Assembly: GCF_021295345.1 (NCBI RefSeq)
Contig: NZ_JAIMJB010000001.1
Span: forward strand, 363,708-427,707
Length of the DNA stretch: 64,000 nucleotides
Source of the DNA: Motilimonas eburnea
GTDB taxonomy: Bacteria > Pseudomonadota > Gammaproteobacteria > Enterobacterales > CBDFNC01
Reading direction: 5' to 3'
Under the pieces are notes generated by a model. It had not been told where the DNA came from, did not search any database, and saw only the letters and a list, made by a program, of their open reading frames with translations. Position numbers and translations under genes: made by a program. This document shows positions 17,198 through 25,744 of this stretch, piece after piece; the stretch's first letter is position 1; the number at the start of each line of letters is the position of its first letter.

Positions 17198-19006
17198 ATG
17201 AAGTTAAGTCTTAAATTACAGTGTGGCCTACTGGCTGCTTTAAGCTTATTTTCGACAGCCGTTTTCAGTGCTGAGCTGCCAGAAGGATTGGTTTGGGAAA
17301 ACAATTTGGACCAGCCCGTTTTTGCATCAGATAAAGCAAAAAAGGGCGGTACGTTACGCCTTTACACCGACAGTTATCCACCGACATTTCGCGTGGTGGG
17401 GCCAAACTCAAACGGTGAATTTCGAGAGTATATTTTGGGCAACCAAATGGCGTTGACCATGTTGCACCCCAACACCAAAGAATTTATCCCCCAAATTGCG
17501 ACCGAATGGGCGGTGAAAGATGACTTTAAAACCGTCTACTTTAAGTTAAACCCAGCGGCGCGCTGGTCTGATGGCGAGCCCGTAACCGCAGATGACTTTG
17601 TTTACGCTCGTGAGTTCCACTTAAATCCCAATATTAAAGCGCCTTGGTATCATGAGTATTACACCAATCAGTTAGTTGATGTGACCAAGTTCGATGATCA
17701 CACCATTTCAATTACCTTAGGTGAAGCCAAAGAAAAGCAAGAGCTGATTGCCGCCACCAGTATTACGCCTGTGCCTGAGCATTTTTATCAAGGCCGCATT
17801 GGTGAAAACTGGGTAAGAGAAGCCAACTGGGAAGTGGCACCAAACACGGGGCCTTATGTGCTAAGTCATTTTCGCAAAGGTAAAACCGTTACCTTCAAAC
17901 GCAATCAAGACTGGTGGGCGAAAGATCTTAAGTTTCAAAAAAACCGCTTTAATGTGGACAAAATTCGCATCAAGATCATTCGTGACAAAGCCATTGCTTA
18001 CAAGCACTTCTTGAAAGGGCAACTGGATACTTTTGAAATGCCGGAGCCGATTTACTGGCACGAGAAAACCAAAACCCGTGAATTTGCATCTGGTTATATC
18101 TTAAAAACCTTAGCCTATAACGATAAGCCAAGGATCCCTTGGGGTATTTATCTAAACACCAAATCGCCATTACTGTCTGACATCAATATTCGCCTAGGCT
18201 TACAACACGCCATGAATATGCAAAAAGGTATCGACAAGGCACTACGTGGAGATGTGCAGCGTTTACCGCAATTTACCTCAGGTAACGGTGTTTATCAGGC
18301 AGATATCAAACCCCGTGAATTTGATTTGGCCAAGGCGGAAGCCTATTTCAGCAAAGCAGGCTGGGGTGAGCGTGATGAAATGGGTATCCGCGTGAAAGAC
18401 GGTCAACAGTTATCCATTGAACTGATGTACAACGGTGATCAACGTAATGATCTAATGGTGATTTTACGTGAAGAGGCGAAAAAAGCCGGCGTGGATTTGC
18501 GCCTTAACAAAGTCGACTTTACCACTCGCATACGCACCGTGGGCGAAAATAAGCATCAAGCCTACTGGGGCGGTTGGGGCGTGGGTGTGTTAGCACCAGC
18601 CTATTGGCAGTTTTTCCACTCGGTTCACGTGGGCCAAAATAACACCAACAACACCACCAACACGGCGGATCCTGAGCTGGATAAATTAATTGAAGCCTAT
18701 CGCAGCGAATTTGATGTCGAGACCCGGATCAAGCAAGCCAAACAAATCCAACATATGCTGCACGAGCAAGCCATGTTCATTCCAGGCTATCAAGAATCGA
18801 CCTCACGCGCGGCCCATTGGCGTTGGGTTCACACTCCTGAAGTGCCTATCACGCGTATGTCTAGAGCCATGTTTAGTCTCGATGCGGCCATGAGATTCGG
18901 CATTTTCTGGATTGATGAAGAAGAAAAGAAAGCAGTATTGAAAGCGCGTAAAAAACGCATTCCTTTTGAGCCTGAGGTAAAGATAGATGAAACCTTTAAA
19001 CACTAA
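17198..19006 (+). CDS. yejA: Periplasmic peptide-binding protein (YejA-like, SBP family 5)
   Basis: Extracellular solute-binding protein of 602 aa, close to E. coli YejA (604). Start at ATG 17198 (AGAGGA upstream) gives the signal peptide MKLSLKLQCGLLAALSLF, with likely cleavage after VFSA. The family 5 core is visible: KKGGTLRLYTDSYPP, FKLNPAARWSDGEPVTADDF, NTGPYVLSHFRKGKTVTF. Unusually for yej clusters the gene follows the two permeases rather than preceding them. Its end overlaps the next ATPase gene by 20 bp, so the operon continues. Confidence 0.94.
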   Translation: MKLSLKLQCGLLAALSLFSTAVFSAELPEGLVWENNLDQPVFASDKAKKGGTLRLYTDSYPPTFRVVGPNSNGEFREYILGNQMALTMLHPNTKEFIPQIATEWAVKDDFKTVYFKLNPAARWSDGEPVTADDFVYAREFHLNPNIKAPWYHEYYTNQLVDVTKFDDHTISITLGEAKEKQELIAATSITPVPEHFYQGRIGENWVREANWEVAPNTGPYVLSHFRKGKTVTFKRNQDWWAKDLKFQKNRFNVDKIRIKIIRDKAIAYKHFLKGQLDTFEMPEPIYWHEKTKTREFASGYILKTLAYNDKPRIPWGIYLNTKSPLLSDINIRLGLQHAMNMQKGIDKALRGDVQRLPQFTSGNGVYQADIKPREFDLAKAEAYFSKAGWGERDEMGIRVKDGQQLSIELMYNGDQRNDLMVILREEAKKAGVDLRLNKVDFTTRIRTVGENKHQAYWGGWGVGVLAPAYWQFFHSVHVGQNNTNNTTNTADPELDKLIEAYRSEFDVETRIKQAKQIQHMLHEQAMFIPGYQESTSRAAHWRWVHTPEVPITRMSRAMFSLDAAMRFGIFWIDEEEKKAVLKARKKRIPFEPEVKIDETFKH

Positions 19007-20024
19007 TCCTAGCTCAACAGAGCCAACAGCGGGTGAGCAATTAGGTGAAGTGGTGCTGGATGTTCGCCAGCTAGAGACCACCTTTACCACGGAGCAAGGC
19101 AAGATTAAAGTACTTGACGGCGTGAGCTTTCAAGCTAAGCGCGGCCAAACCATTGGTATTGTGGGTGAATCAGGTTGTGGTAAAAGTGTTACGTCATTAT
19201 CGATAATGGGCCTATTACCGCGTCCCCACGGTCAAGTGACTGGGGGTGAGGTGATCTATAAAGGTCAAGACGTGACAAAACTGCCGCCGGAAAAACTGTA
19301 TGAAATGCGCGGCGATCGCATCGCGATGATTTTCCAAGAGCCGATGACGGCCTTAAACCCTGTGCATACCATAGGTGAGCAATTGTGTGAGGTGTATCGA
19401 CTGCACCGTCCTGAGTTTGATAAAAAGCAGCGCAAAGAAGAAGCCATTAACATGCTCAGAAAGGTAGATATTCCTGCACCAGAAAAGCGCTTTAATGTCT
19501 ATCCTCATGAGTTATCTGGCGGTATGCGTCAACGTGTGATGATAGCCATCGCACTGGCATGTAAGCCGGATATCTTAATTGCCGACGAGCCTACCACAGC
19601 ATTGGACGTGACCATCCAAGCCCAGATTTTAAGCTTGATGAAAGAGCTGCAGCAAGAAACTGGCATGGCGATTATTTTCATCACCCATGATTTAGGTGTC
19701 GTAGCCGAAATTTGTGATGAAGTAGTGGTGATGTATGCCGGACGAGCGGTAGAGAAAACCAATGTATTTGAGCTGTTTGAAAACCCGCGTCATCCTTATA
19801 GCCGCGGTTTATTAAACTCGATCCCCCGTTTGGATGATAAACCCAAAACCCGTTTAAACACCATTGAAGGCTCGGTGCCTTCCTTGGCTGAGATGCCGAA
19901 GGGGTGTCGCTTTTACAACCGTTGTCCGGATCGTCAAGAACAGTGTGAACATCAAACCCCTGTGCCGGAAATGATCGCCAATGATCATATGGTCAGTTGC
20001 TTAAGGCTCAAGGAGTTAAGCTAA
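18987..20024 (+). CDS. Peptide ABC transporter ATP-binding protein (DppD/OppD type)
   Basis: ATPase of 345 aa with Walker A (GESGCGKS), signature LSGGMRQR, Walker B ([12 protein letters not shown]) and switch FITHD. The C-terminal oligopeptide-transporter extension has the four-Cys type pattern ([14 protein letters not shown]), typical of OppD/DppD where it may bind an Fe-S cluster. In E. coli YejF both ATPase halves are fused; here they are separate genes. It overlaps yejA by 20 bp and ends in TAATG shared with the next start. Confidence 0.94.
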   Translation: MKPLNTNPSSTEPTAGEQLGEVVLDVRQLETTFTTEQGKIKVLDGVSFQAKRGQTIGIVGESGCGKSVTSLSIMGLLPRPHGQVTGGEVIYKGQDVTKLPPEKLYEMRGDRIAMIFQEPMTALNPVHTIGEQLCEVYRLHRPEFDKKQRKEEAINMLRKVDIPAPEKRFNVYPHELSGGMRQRVMIAIALACKPDILIADEPTTALDVTIQAQILSLMKELQQETGMAIIFITHDLGVVAEICDEVVVMYAGRAVEKTNVFELFENPRHPYSRGLLNSIPRLDDKPKTRLNTIEGSVPSLAEMPKGCRFYNRCPDRQEQCEHQTPVPEMIANDHMVSCLRLKELS

Positions 20025-21013
20025 TGCATGACGTAGTAAGTGAAGTAGTATTATCTATTCGTGATTTAAAACAGCACTTTGCTATTGGCGGCGGACTGTT
20101 TAGTAAGAAGAAGTTCGTTTATGCCGTCGACGGCATTAGCTTTGATGTAAAAGCGGGTGAAACCTTAGGTCTTGTCGGTGAGTCTGGCTGTGGTAAAAGT
20201 ACCGTAGGCCGCACTTTACTTAAATTGTATGAGCCGACATCGGGTCAGATCTTCTTTGAAGGGCGCGACATAACCAAGTTGGGCAGCAAAGAAATGGGCG
20301 ATCTGCGTAAAGAAATGCAGATCATTTTCCAAGACCCAATGGAAAGCCTGAACTCGCGCCACACCATAGGTGGCATCATGGCTGAGCCGTTTGAAATTCA
20401 CGGCATCGGCACGCCTGAAGAGCGCCGAGTTTGGGTGGAAGAGTTATTGGTTAAAGTTGGCTTACCGAAAACGGCAGCCGATCGTTACCCTCATGAATTT
20501 TCCGGTGGACAGCGCCAACGTATCGGTATTGCCCGTGCCATTGCGTTAAAACCTAAAATCATTGTTTGTGATGAAGCGGTATCGGCATTAGATGTGTCAG
20601 TACAGTCTCAGATTGTTAACTTACTACTTGAATTACAAAAAGAAATGAACCTTGCGCTGATTTTTATCGCCCATGATCTTTCGGTAGTAAAACACATTTC
20701 TGATCGCATTGCGGTGATGTATTTGGGTAAAGTGGTCGAAATGGGTGATGCAGAAACCTTATACCGTGAGCCTAAACATCCGTATACCCAAGCGCTTATT
20801 TCGGCTATTCCAATCCCGAACCCAAGGCATCGTAATCAACGGATTATTTTGCAGGGTGATGTGCCCTCGCCAATGGATCCTCCGCCGGGGTGTCATTTTA
20901 ATGCTCGTTGTGTTCACGCAACCGATGAGTGCCGGGTGAAGCGCCCTGAGTTGATTGATTATGATAGCCAAGGCCATCAGGTAGCTTGTCATTTAGTTCA
21001 GCCTATCGCATAA
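20024..21013 (+). CDS. Peptide ABC transporter ATP-binding protein (DppF/OppF type)
   Basis: Second ATPase, 329 aa from ATG 20024, chosen because AAGGAG lies eight bases upstream and the ATG overlaps the previous stop by one base. Walker A (GESGCGKST), [13 protein letters not shown] (a common OppF/DppF motif), signature FSGGQRQR and Walker B ([12 protein letters not shown]) are intact. The C-terminal Cys motif ([14 protein letters not shown]) is present. Last gene of the importer operon; a strong terminator follows. Confidence 0.94.
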   Translation: MHDVVSEVVLSIRDLKQHFAIGGGLFSKKKFVYAVDGISFDVKAGETLGLVGESGCGKSTVGRTLLKLYEPTSGQIFFEGRDITKLGSKEMGDLRKEMQIIFQDPMESLNSRHTIGGIMAEPFEIHGIGTPEERRVWVEELLVKVGLPKTAADRYPHEFSGGQRQRIGIARAIALKPKIIVCDEAVSALDVSVQSQIVNLLLELQKEMNLALIFIAHDLSVVKHISDRIAVMYLGKVVEMGDAETLYREPKHPYTQALISAIPIPNPRHRNQRIILQGDVPSPMDPPPGCHFNARCVHATDECRVKRPELIDYDSQGHQVACHLVQPIA

Positions 21014-21031
21014 GCAACGCCTTTGAATAAT

Positions 21032-21064
21032 GCCGTATCAAGGTGGCTTGATACGGCTTTTTTT
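21032..21064 (+). terminator. Rho-independent terminator of the peptide importer operon
   Basis: A perfect 11-bp stem GCCGTATCAAG/CTTGATACGGC with a GTGG tetraloop is followed by seven T. It lies 18 bp after the last ATPase gene. The pyroglutamyl peptidase ATG is only 21 bp beyond the T run, so that gene needs read-through or a promoter inside this region. Confidence 0.92.
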
Positions 21065-21085
21065 ATGCTTTTTTTGAGTAACAAC

Positions 21086-21733
21086 ATGAAATCCATCTTA
21101 GTTGCCGGTTTTGAGCCTTTTAATGGCCAGAGCGTGAATCCTGCCAGTGAAGTACTGCCATTATTGGCAAATACGTCATTGACCAATGCGGTTGTACATT
21201 GTCAGACCTTGCCTGTGATTGGGGCTGCTGCCCACGAGAAGTTGATGACTTATATCGAGCAATACCAGGCGGATATTGTGTTGGTGTTAGGCCAAGCGGC
21301 GGGGCGAGACAAGCTGACCCTAGAGCGCGTTGCGATAAATGTAGATGATTACCCCATCAAAGATAATGCAGGTGAACAGCCGCTTGACCAGCCCATTGTT
21401 CGCCATGGCCCAGCGGCTTATTTTACGACATTACCGATCAAATCTATGACCCATGCGATGAACAATGCCAATGTCCCAAGCGCGATATCCAATACGGCGG
21501 GAACATTCGTTTGTAATCATATTTTTTATCGTACCTTGCATTCCTTGGCAACTGAGTTAACCACTCGCAAAGTAGTGATGGGCTTTATGCATTTACCTTT
21601 ATTACCCGAGCAAGCACAAGCTCAGCAATTTGCGATGCCTTTGTCAGAGCAGCTAGCAGGCGTTCAAGCCTCGCTCACGGCCGCGTTAGCACCAACAGAG
21701 AGCGTCGCTATGGTAACCGGCAGTCAGTGTTAA
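21086..21733 (+). CDS. pcp: Pyroglutamyl-peptidase I
   Basis: Cytosolic C15 cysteine peptidase of 215 aa, removing N-terminal pyroglutamate from peptides. The start MKSILVAGFEPFNG is diagnostic; the longer open frame upstream runs through the terminator hairpin and is rejected. The catalytic triad is readable: E80 (LTLERVAIN), C143 (TFVCNHIFY) and H169 (GFMHLPLLP). It follows the peptide importer, in line with a role in using imported peptides. Confidence 0.96.
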   Translation: MKSILVAGFEPFNGQSVNPASEVLPLLANTSLTNAVVHCQTLPVIGAAAHEKLMTYIEQYQADIVLVLGQAAGRDKLTLERVAINVDDYPIKDNAGEQPLDQPIVRHGPAAYFTTLPIKSMTHAMNNANVPSAISNTAGTFVCNHIFYRTLHSLATELTTRKVVMGFMHLPLLPEQAQAQQFAMPLSEQLAGVQASLTAALAPTESVAMVTGSQC

Positions 21734-21824
21734 TAGTGTGGAGCTCGCGCTATTGGATTTGCTTCAAATTCATAAGCTGAGCTGAATCTTGTTTCTGAAG
21801 TTTTTCATAGCAAGCCCTCAATTT

Positions 21825-23906
21825 TTAATTTTCTGTAGGAGTTATGAGCAATGTATGTACGTCACCCTCTTGGCTTACTTGCTCACTGACAATAAGATTT
21901 GACCCACCTACATCGTAACCATATAAATTGTCGACATCATAATGGCGTTGTTGGTGATTACTCAACGAGGTGACATTTATTCGAGCACCTTGCTCCGAGT
22001 GTGTTAAATAGTACAGCTCGCCTTGGGATATTTTTATCTCAGCGGCATTAGCGGGTAAGACGACGTTTTGGGCAATGGGATGTTGTTCAAAATCGGATAG
22101 TGCTAGGTTGAGGTTATCCAAATGAACTTGGTGTAGTTGATGATTTTCATCATCGATGAGATAGAGGGTGTGTGTTGATGAGTGATCGGCGATAACGCTA
22201 TGCCAACGTTTGCTCAGTGTTCGTTTTTCGCCTGTGATCGCATTTATCAAGTAATTAGTACTATGATTTTGTTGCCAAACCCTCACGCTTAGCCACTGGT
22301 TATTTAGCCAATCAGCATGGCCTATCTTCCCTGAAGTAGAAAATAGGATGACAGGCTCTGAAGTACCTTTATCCTTGTCTTCAGGTATCGTCAGGCTAGA
22401 TATTTGTTTTGATTGCACTAACAGCAAACTACGATCATCGGGTGAAAAAGATAAACTTTTAATTGTTCGATGCTGCTTAAAATCGGTTAGCTTTTTGGTT
22501 TTCTCACGAAATGAATGGGACATGTACACTTGATTAATACCGCTGCGTTTAGAGATAAACGCATATCTAGCTTGTTGATGCGCTAAACTGGGTAAATAGT
22601 CATAAACTGATGAATTATTGGGTGAATGGTTCGTCATACTCATGGTAAGCCAACGTAAATTGAAGTTGGTATTAGTCGTTGTGAATAAAACATCGGAACC
22701 ATTGTTTATTCTATTTAAATCAACAGTATAGTGCTCAGAAAGGTTGACGAGAACCTGCTGTTTGCCGCTTCTATCAGTCAATAAGATACTGTGTTCGGGC
22801 GGCTCAGACAGCATTACTATTTTATCGCTATCATGATACCAAATCGCTTCGCTCACGGGATAATCAAAGTGCTGCCTTAGTTGAGTTTTTCCTGTATCAA
22901 GATCAAAGGTAAAAAATTGTGAATAGTTATCTGTGGGGGTACTGATTATAAGCAGAGCGTGCTCGTCTGGTGCAACATCTAACTTACTGATATTAAGGAC
23001 TTCTTTTTCCGGTATAAGAATTTCGTATTGCTGTTGATTGACAATATCATAACGATAAAGCGTGAGATCTGAGTCGCTATTAGCGTGAGCAGTAAAAAAA
23101 ACTTGTTGGCGTAACTCAGCAAGCTTAATTTCTTCGATTTGATATTGGCTGCAATTGAAAATGACTTCCGGCTTTGACAAAGCCGTTGGCGATGCCCAGC
23201 TTACTTTGTTGACGCTGCAGCTTTGCTGATGTTGTTGCAGATAATAAATGTGGTCTTGGCTGTCGATAGCAAACACGTCACTGAGAGTACTGCTTGCATT
23301 TCTGACTCTATATGTTTTGTTACTGCTTAAATCTTTGCGCCAAAGCTGTGTTTTGCCGGATTTATTACTGGCTTTAACAAATAATAAATAGCGCAAATTG
23401 GGATCGATAATAGCAGAATGTTCTGCGCCAATCGCGCGCGTTAACTCTTTGGTTTTTATAACAAGGGTACTTTCTCGTTTAGCTAACCCAACAATTATGG
23501 CGATTAAGGTTAAGATGCCTATCAGGAAATAATATACGAGCGTTCTTGGGCCTTTTGGTTGATGTCTTGCTGGCTCGTTTTCCGGTTGTTCAGAACAAAA
23601 TGTCACGTCTGCGATAAAGCAGTACCCTTTCTTTGGCACCGTTTGAATAAAAGAAGGTTTTTTTGGATCGTCATTCAGCGTCTTGCGAAGGTTGGCAACT
23701 ATCTTGTTTATCGCATTATCCGTTACCATACTACCGCCCCATACATTATCCAATAAGTCTTGGCGGCTTAGTAATTTGTTGGGGTTTTGGCAAAAGAAGA
23801 GCAGCAGGTTAAAAACCTTAGGATCAATTTGAACGTCTTGATTTTGCTCTTGTAAGCGAGCTAACTCAGTATCAATGGTAAATGTACCACAACGAATAAA
23901 ACGCAT
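21825..23906 (-). CDS. CadC-like membrane-anchored winged-helix regulator
   Basis: Protein of 693 aa. Residues ~1-102 are an OmpR-type winged helix (LLSRQDLLDNVWGG, NAINKIVANLRKTL, IQTVPKKGYCF). A linker and one TM (~123-142, YYFLIGILTLIAIIVGL) lead to a ~550-residue periplasmic part. That part has repeated beta-rich units of the TolB/WD40 kind (SPDDRSLLLV, APDEHALLIIS), fitting a propeller sensor. This is the ToxR/CadC architecture: signal sensed in the periplasm, DNA bound directly. It is downstream of the esterase gene on the same strand; its target is unknown. Confidence 0.87.
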   Translation of the reverse strand: MRFIRCGTFTIDTELARLQEQNQDVQIDPKVFNLLLFFCQNPNKLLSRQDLLDNVWGGSMVTDNAINKIVANLRKTLNDDPKKPSFIQTVPKKGYCFIADVTFCSEQPENEPARHQPKGPRTLVYYFLIGILTLIAIIVGLAKRESTLVIKTKELTRAIGAEHSAIIDPNLRYLLFVKASNKSGKTQLWRKDLSSNKTYRVRNASSTLSDVFAIDSQDHIYYLQQHQQSCSVNKVSWASPTALSKPEVIFNCSQYQIEEIKLAELRQQVFFTAHANSDSDLTLYRYDIVNQQQYEILIPEKEVLNISKLDVAPDEHALLIISTPTDNYSQFFTFDLDTGKTQLRQHFDYPVSEAIWYHDSDKIVMLSEPPEHSILLTDRSGKQQVLVNLSEHYTVDLNRINNGSDVLFTTTNTNFNLRWLTMSMTNHSPNNSSVYDYLPSLAHQQARYAFISKRSGINQVYMSHSFREKTKKLTDFKQHRTIKSLSFSPDDRSLLLVQSKQISSLTIPEDKDKGTSEPVILFSTSGKIGHADWLNNQWLSVRVWQQNHSTNYLINAITGEKRTLSKRWHSVIADHSSTHTLYLIDDENHQLHQVHLDNLNLALSDFEQHPIAQNVVLPANAAEIKISQGELYYLTHSEQGARINVTSLSNHQQRHYDVDNLYGYDVGGSNLIVSEQVSQEGDVHTLLITPTEN

Positions 23907-24072
23907 TAGCCATCCATGCTATTTGGGAGTGTTACAGGCATAATCATACATAACAAAAGTCCCGTAACAAAATGATTAATATAAGTTTTTATTATTTTGT
24001 GTGAATGGGATTAGAAGATGAGGTAAATATAGCGACCATGGCTTCGGCCGCTATGCCAGAATATGCTTTCGG

Positions 24073-25134
24073 TTAAGGGGTAGAAATCAAGTGCTGATTG
24101 ACAAATTTTAAGGCTGGGTATACGCGTTCATTAAACTTATCGGTATGACCTCCCTTAAATGAGGCGAATTGTAAGTTATATCCTGCTTGTTGAATTTGCT
24201 TCATGGTCTGCTCATAAGTGGTATAGCCGCCAGGGATCATGTCTTCAGTACCCATTTCAGAATAATAATTGATTTTTTTCGCCTGTTCCGGAGCTCGTTT
24301 AGCTAAGTCAAGTAAGTTAAACCTTGCTAACTCTGCAAAATCAGTGCTTTGTAAGTTAGGTTTAATGTAGCTTGGCGGATTGCTTCTATCGCCAAGGTAA
24401 GGCTGGGCGAGAGAAAGAAAAAAATGCGCCGAGCCGTCAATTGGTTTTGTCAGCATATTATCAAGCTGTGGTTTTACATTGGAATAAAACTGATAAATTT
24501 CATCGGGTGAGGTGGGGGCGAGTAAATACGTCGCGGGGCTCATTCCAACGACTGTTGAGAAAAGTTTTGGTTGAGCAAATGCAATGGTAAATGCCCCCAT
24601 TCCACCCATAGAGTGGCCCAATAACGCGCGGCTTTCAGCTTTTGCTAGGGTTCTAAATTGTTGATCTATCGCTGTGATCAAATCTTGTGTGATAAAGTCC
24701 TGCCAATTACCGGTGATCGGTGAGTTGATATACCATGATCCAATATGTTTCGTTGTGGTATCGGCTGCGACTAAAATCATTTCTTGTACTTGTTGTTGTG
24801 CAATTAATTCATCCATTGCTTTATGGGTGGCCGGGTCGCTGGGATTTTGTGTTGAAAACCATGCTTGTGCGTTACCACCAAAGCCGTGTAGAAAGTATAC
24901 TACTGGGTAGCGTTTTTGTGGCTTGCTATGATATGACGGAGGCAAATAAACATAAGTTTCTCTAACTTCTTGTTCATCCGTTAAATTACCTTTTAATGTA
25001 GGAGCTGCAACCTGAATATTAAGCACTTCACCCTGCGGGAGAGCATCTGCTATGACTTGAGTGCTCAGTGCAACGGTAAAGCCAACTAATAACAAGCCTG
25101 TCTGAAATACTTTTCTGGTTGAATTTAGTAACAT
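24073..25134 (-). CDS. Exported alpha/beta-hydrolase esterase (esterase D-like)
   Basis: Protein of 353 aa with an N-terminal signal peptide (TGLLLVGFTVALSTQVIADA, probable cleavage near residue 30), so periplasmic or secreted. The fold is that of the esterase D/FrmB superfamily: oxyanion-region VVYFLHGFGG at ~78-87, nucleophile S175 in GHSMGG and a C-terminal His in FKGGHTDKF. The substrate is unknown; carbohydrate esters or small acyl esters are typical. It lies ~165 bp upstream of the CadC-like regulator on the same strand. Confidence 0.88.
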   Translation of the reverse strand: MLLNSTRKVFQTGLLLVGFTVALSTQVIADALPQGEVLNIQVAAPTLKGNLTDEQEVRETYVYLPPSYHSKPQKRYPVVYFLHGFGGNAQAWFSTQNPSDPATHKAMDELIAQQQVQEMILVAADTTTKHIGSWYINSPITGNWQDFITQDLITAIDQQFRTLAKAESRALLGHSMGGMGAFTIAFAQPKLFSTVVGMSPATYLLAPTSPDEIYQFYSNVKPQLDNMLTKPIDGSAHFFLSLAQPYLGDRSNPPSYIKPNLQSTDFAELARFNLLDLAKRAPEQAKKINYYSEMGTEDMIPGGYTTYEQTMKQIQQAGYNLQFASFKGGHTDKFNERVYPALKFVNQHLISTP

Positions 25135-25744
25135 AATAATACCTCGATAGTAATGTCCATATTGGTTTGTAGGGGGATGGCCAGCCCGTATTTCATATTA
25201 CAAGCTTGATTTCTATTTCATACAGTCAATATCGTTAATTCTGTTAAAGAGTCATTCCCTAACATGTAGCTAATATGCTTAGCGCTTCAAGACAGCAGGG
25301 CCCTACGGCTGTTTCGCTGCAAGGAACTGTTCACTGTAGTATTTGCTGTGAATCACCATAAAATCACTCGTTTTTCACTTTTTTGCTGACAAATGACAGA
25401 CATTTTTGGTGGAGTCTGCTAACACGAAATAATTTTGGCTATAAACAAGGCTTACCAACATAGGACAGCTGAAATAAACGCATTTATGTTGCTTGGGGGA
25501 TAAGTGATGGGGGCTTCTCGGAATGTGGTTGTTGGCGATTTGCCTGTCTATAGTTCTAACACTCAGGTGCCTCTAACAGGAAAAGCTAACAAGTAATTCT
25601 GCAATTTTTTTCTTCGTGCGACTACTTTTTCCTGTATAGCTGGGGTGATAGCTAACCTAATGGCTGTTGAAATAAAAAAGCCAGCTACGGATAGCTGGCT
25701 TTTATCATTGATGGATTGGCTAGGGTTAATTTAGCTGAGCTAAA
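25135..25744. other. 610-bp spacer between metalloprotease and esterase genes
   Basis: AT-rich; no convincing gene or structured RNA. It contains the metalloprotease terminator at its right end and must hold the esterase promoter at its left end. Confidence 0.6.
25674..25703 (-). terminator. Terminator of the metalloprotease gene (bidirectional-looking)
   Basis: A 9-bp perfect stem AGCCAGCTA/TAGCTGGCT with a 4-nt loop. On the minus strand it is followed by six T, with four T also on the plus side. It lies 41 bp beyond the metalloprotease stop. Confidence 0.88.

Noticed and set aside
21023..21085. Upstream extension of pcp
   Set aside because: It would translate through the terminator hairpin; Pcp proteins start at MKSILVAGFEPF-type sequence.
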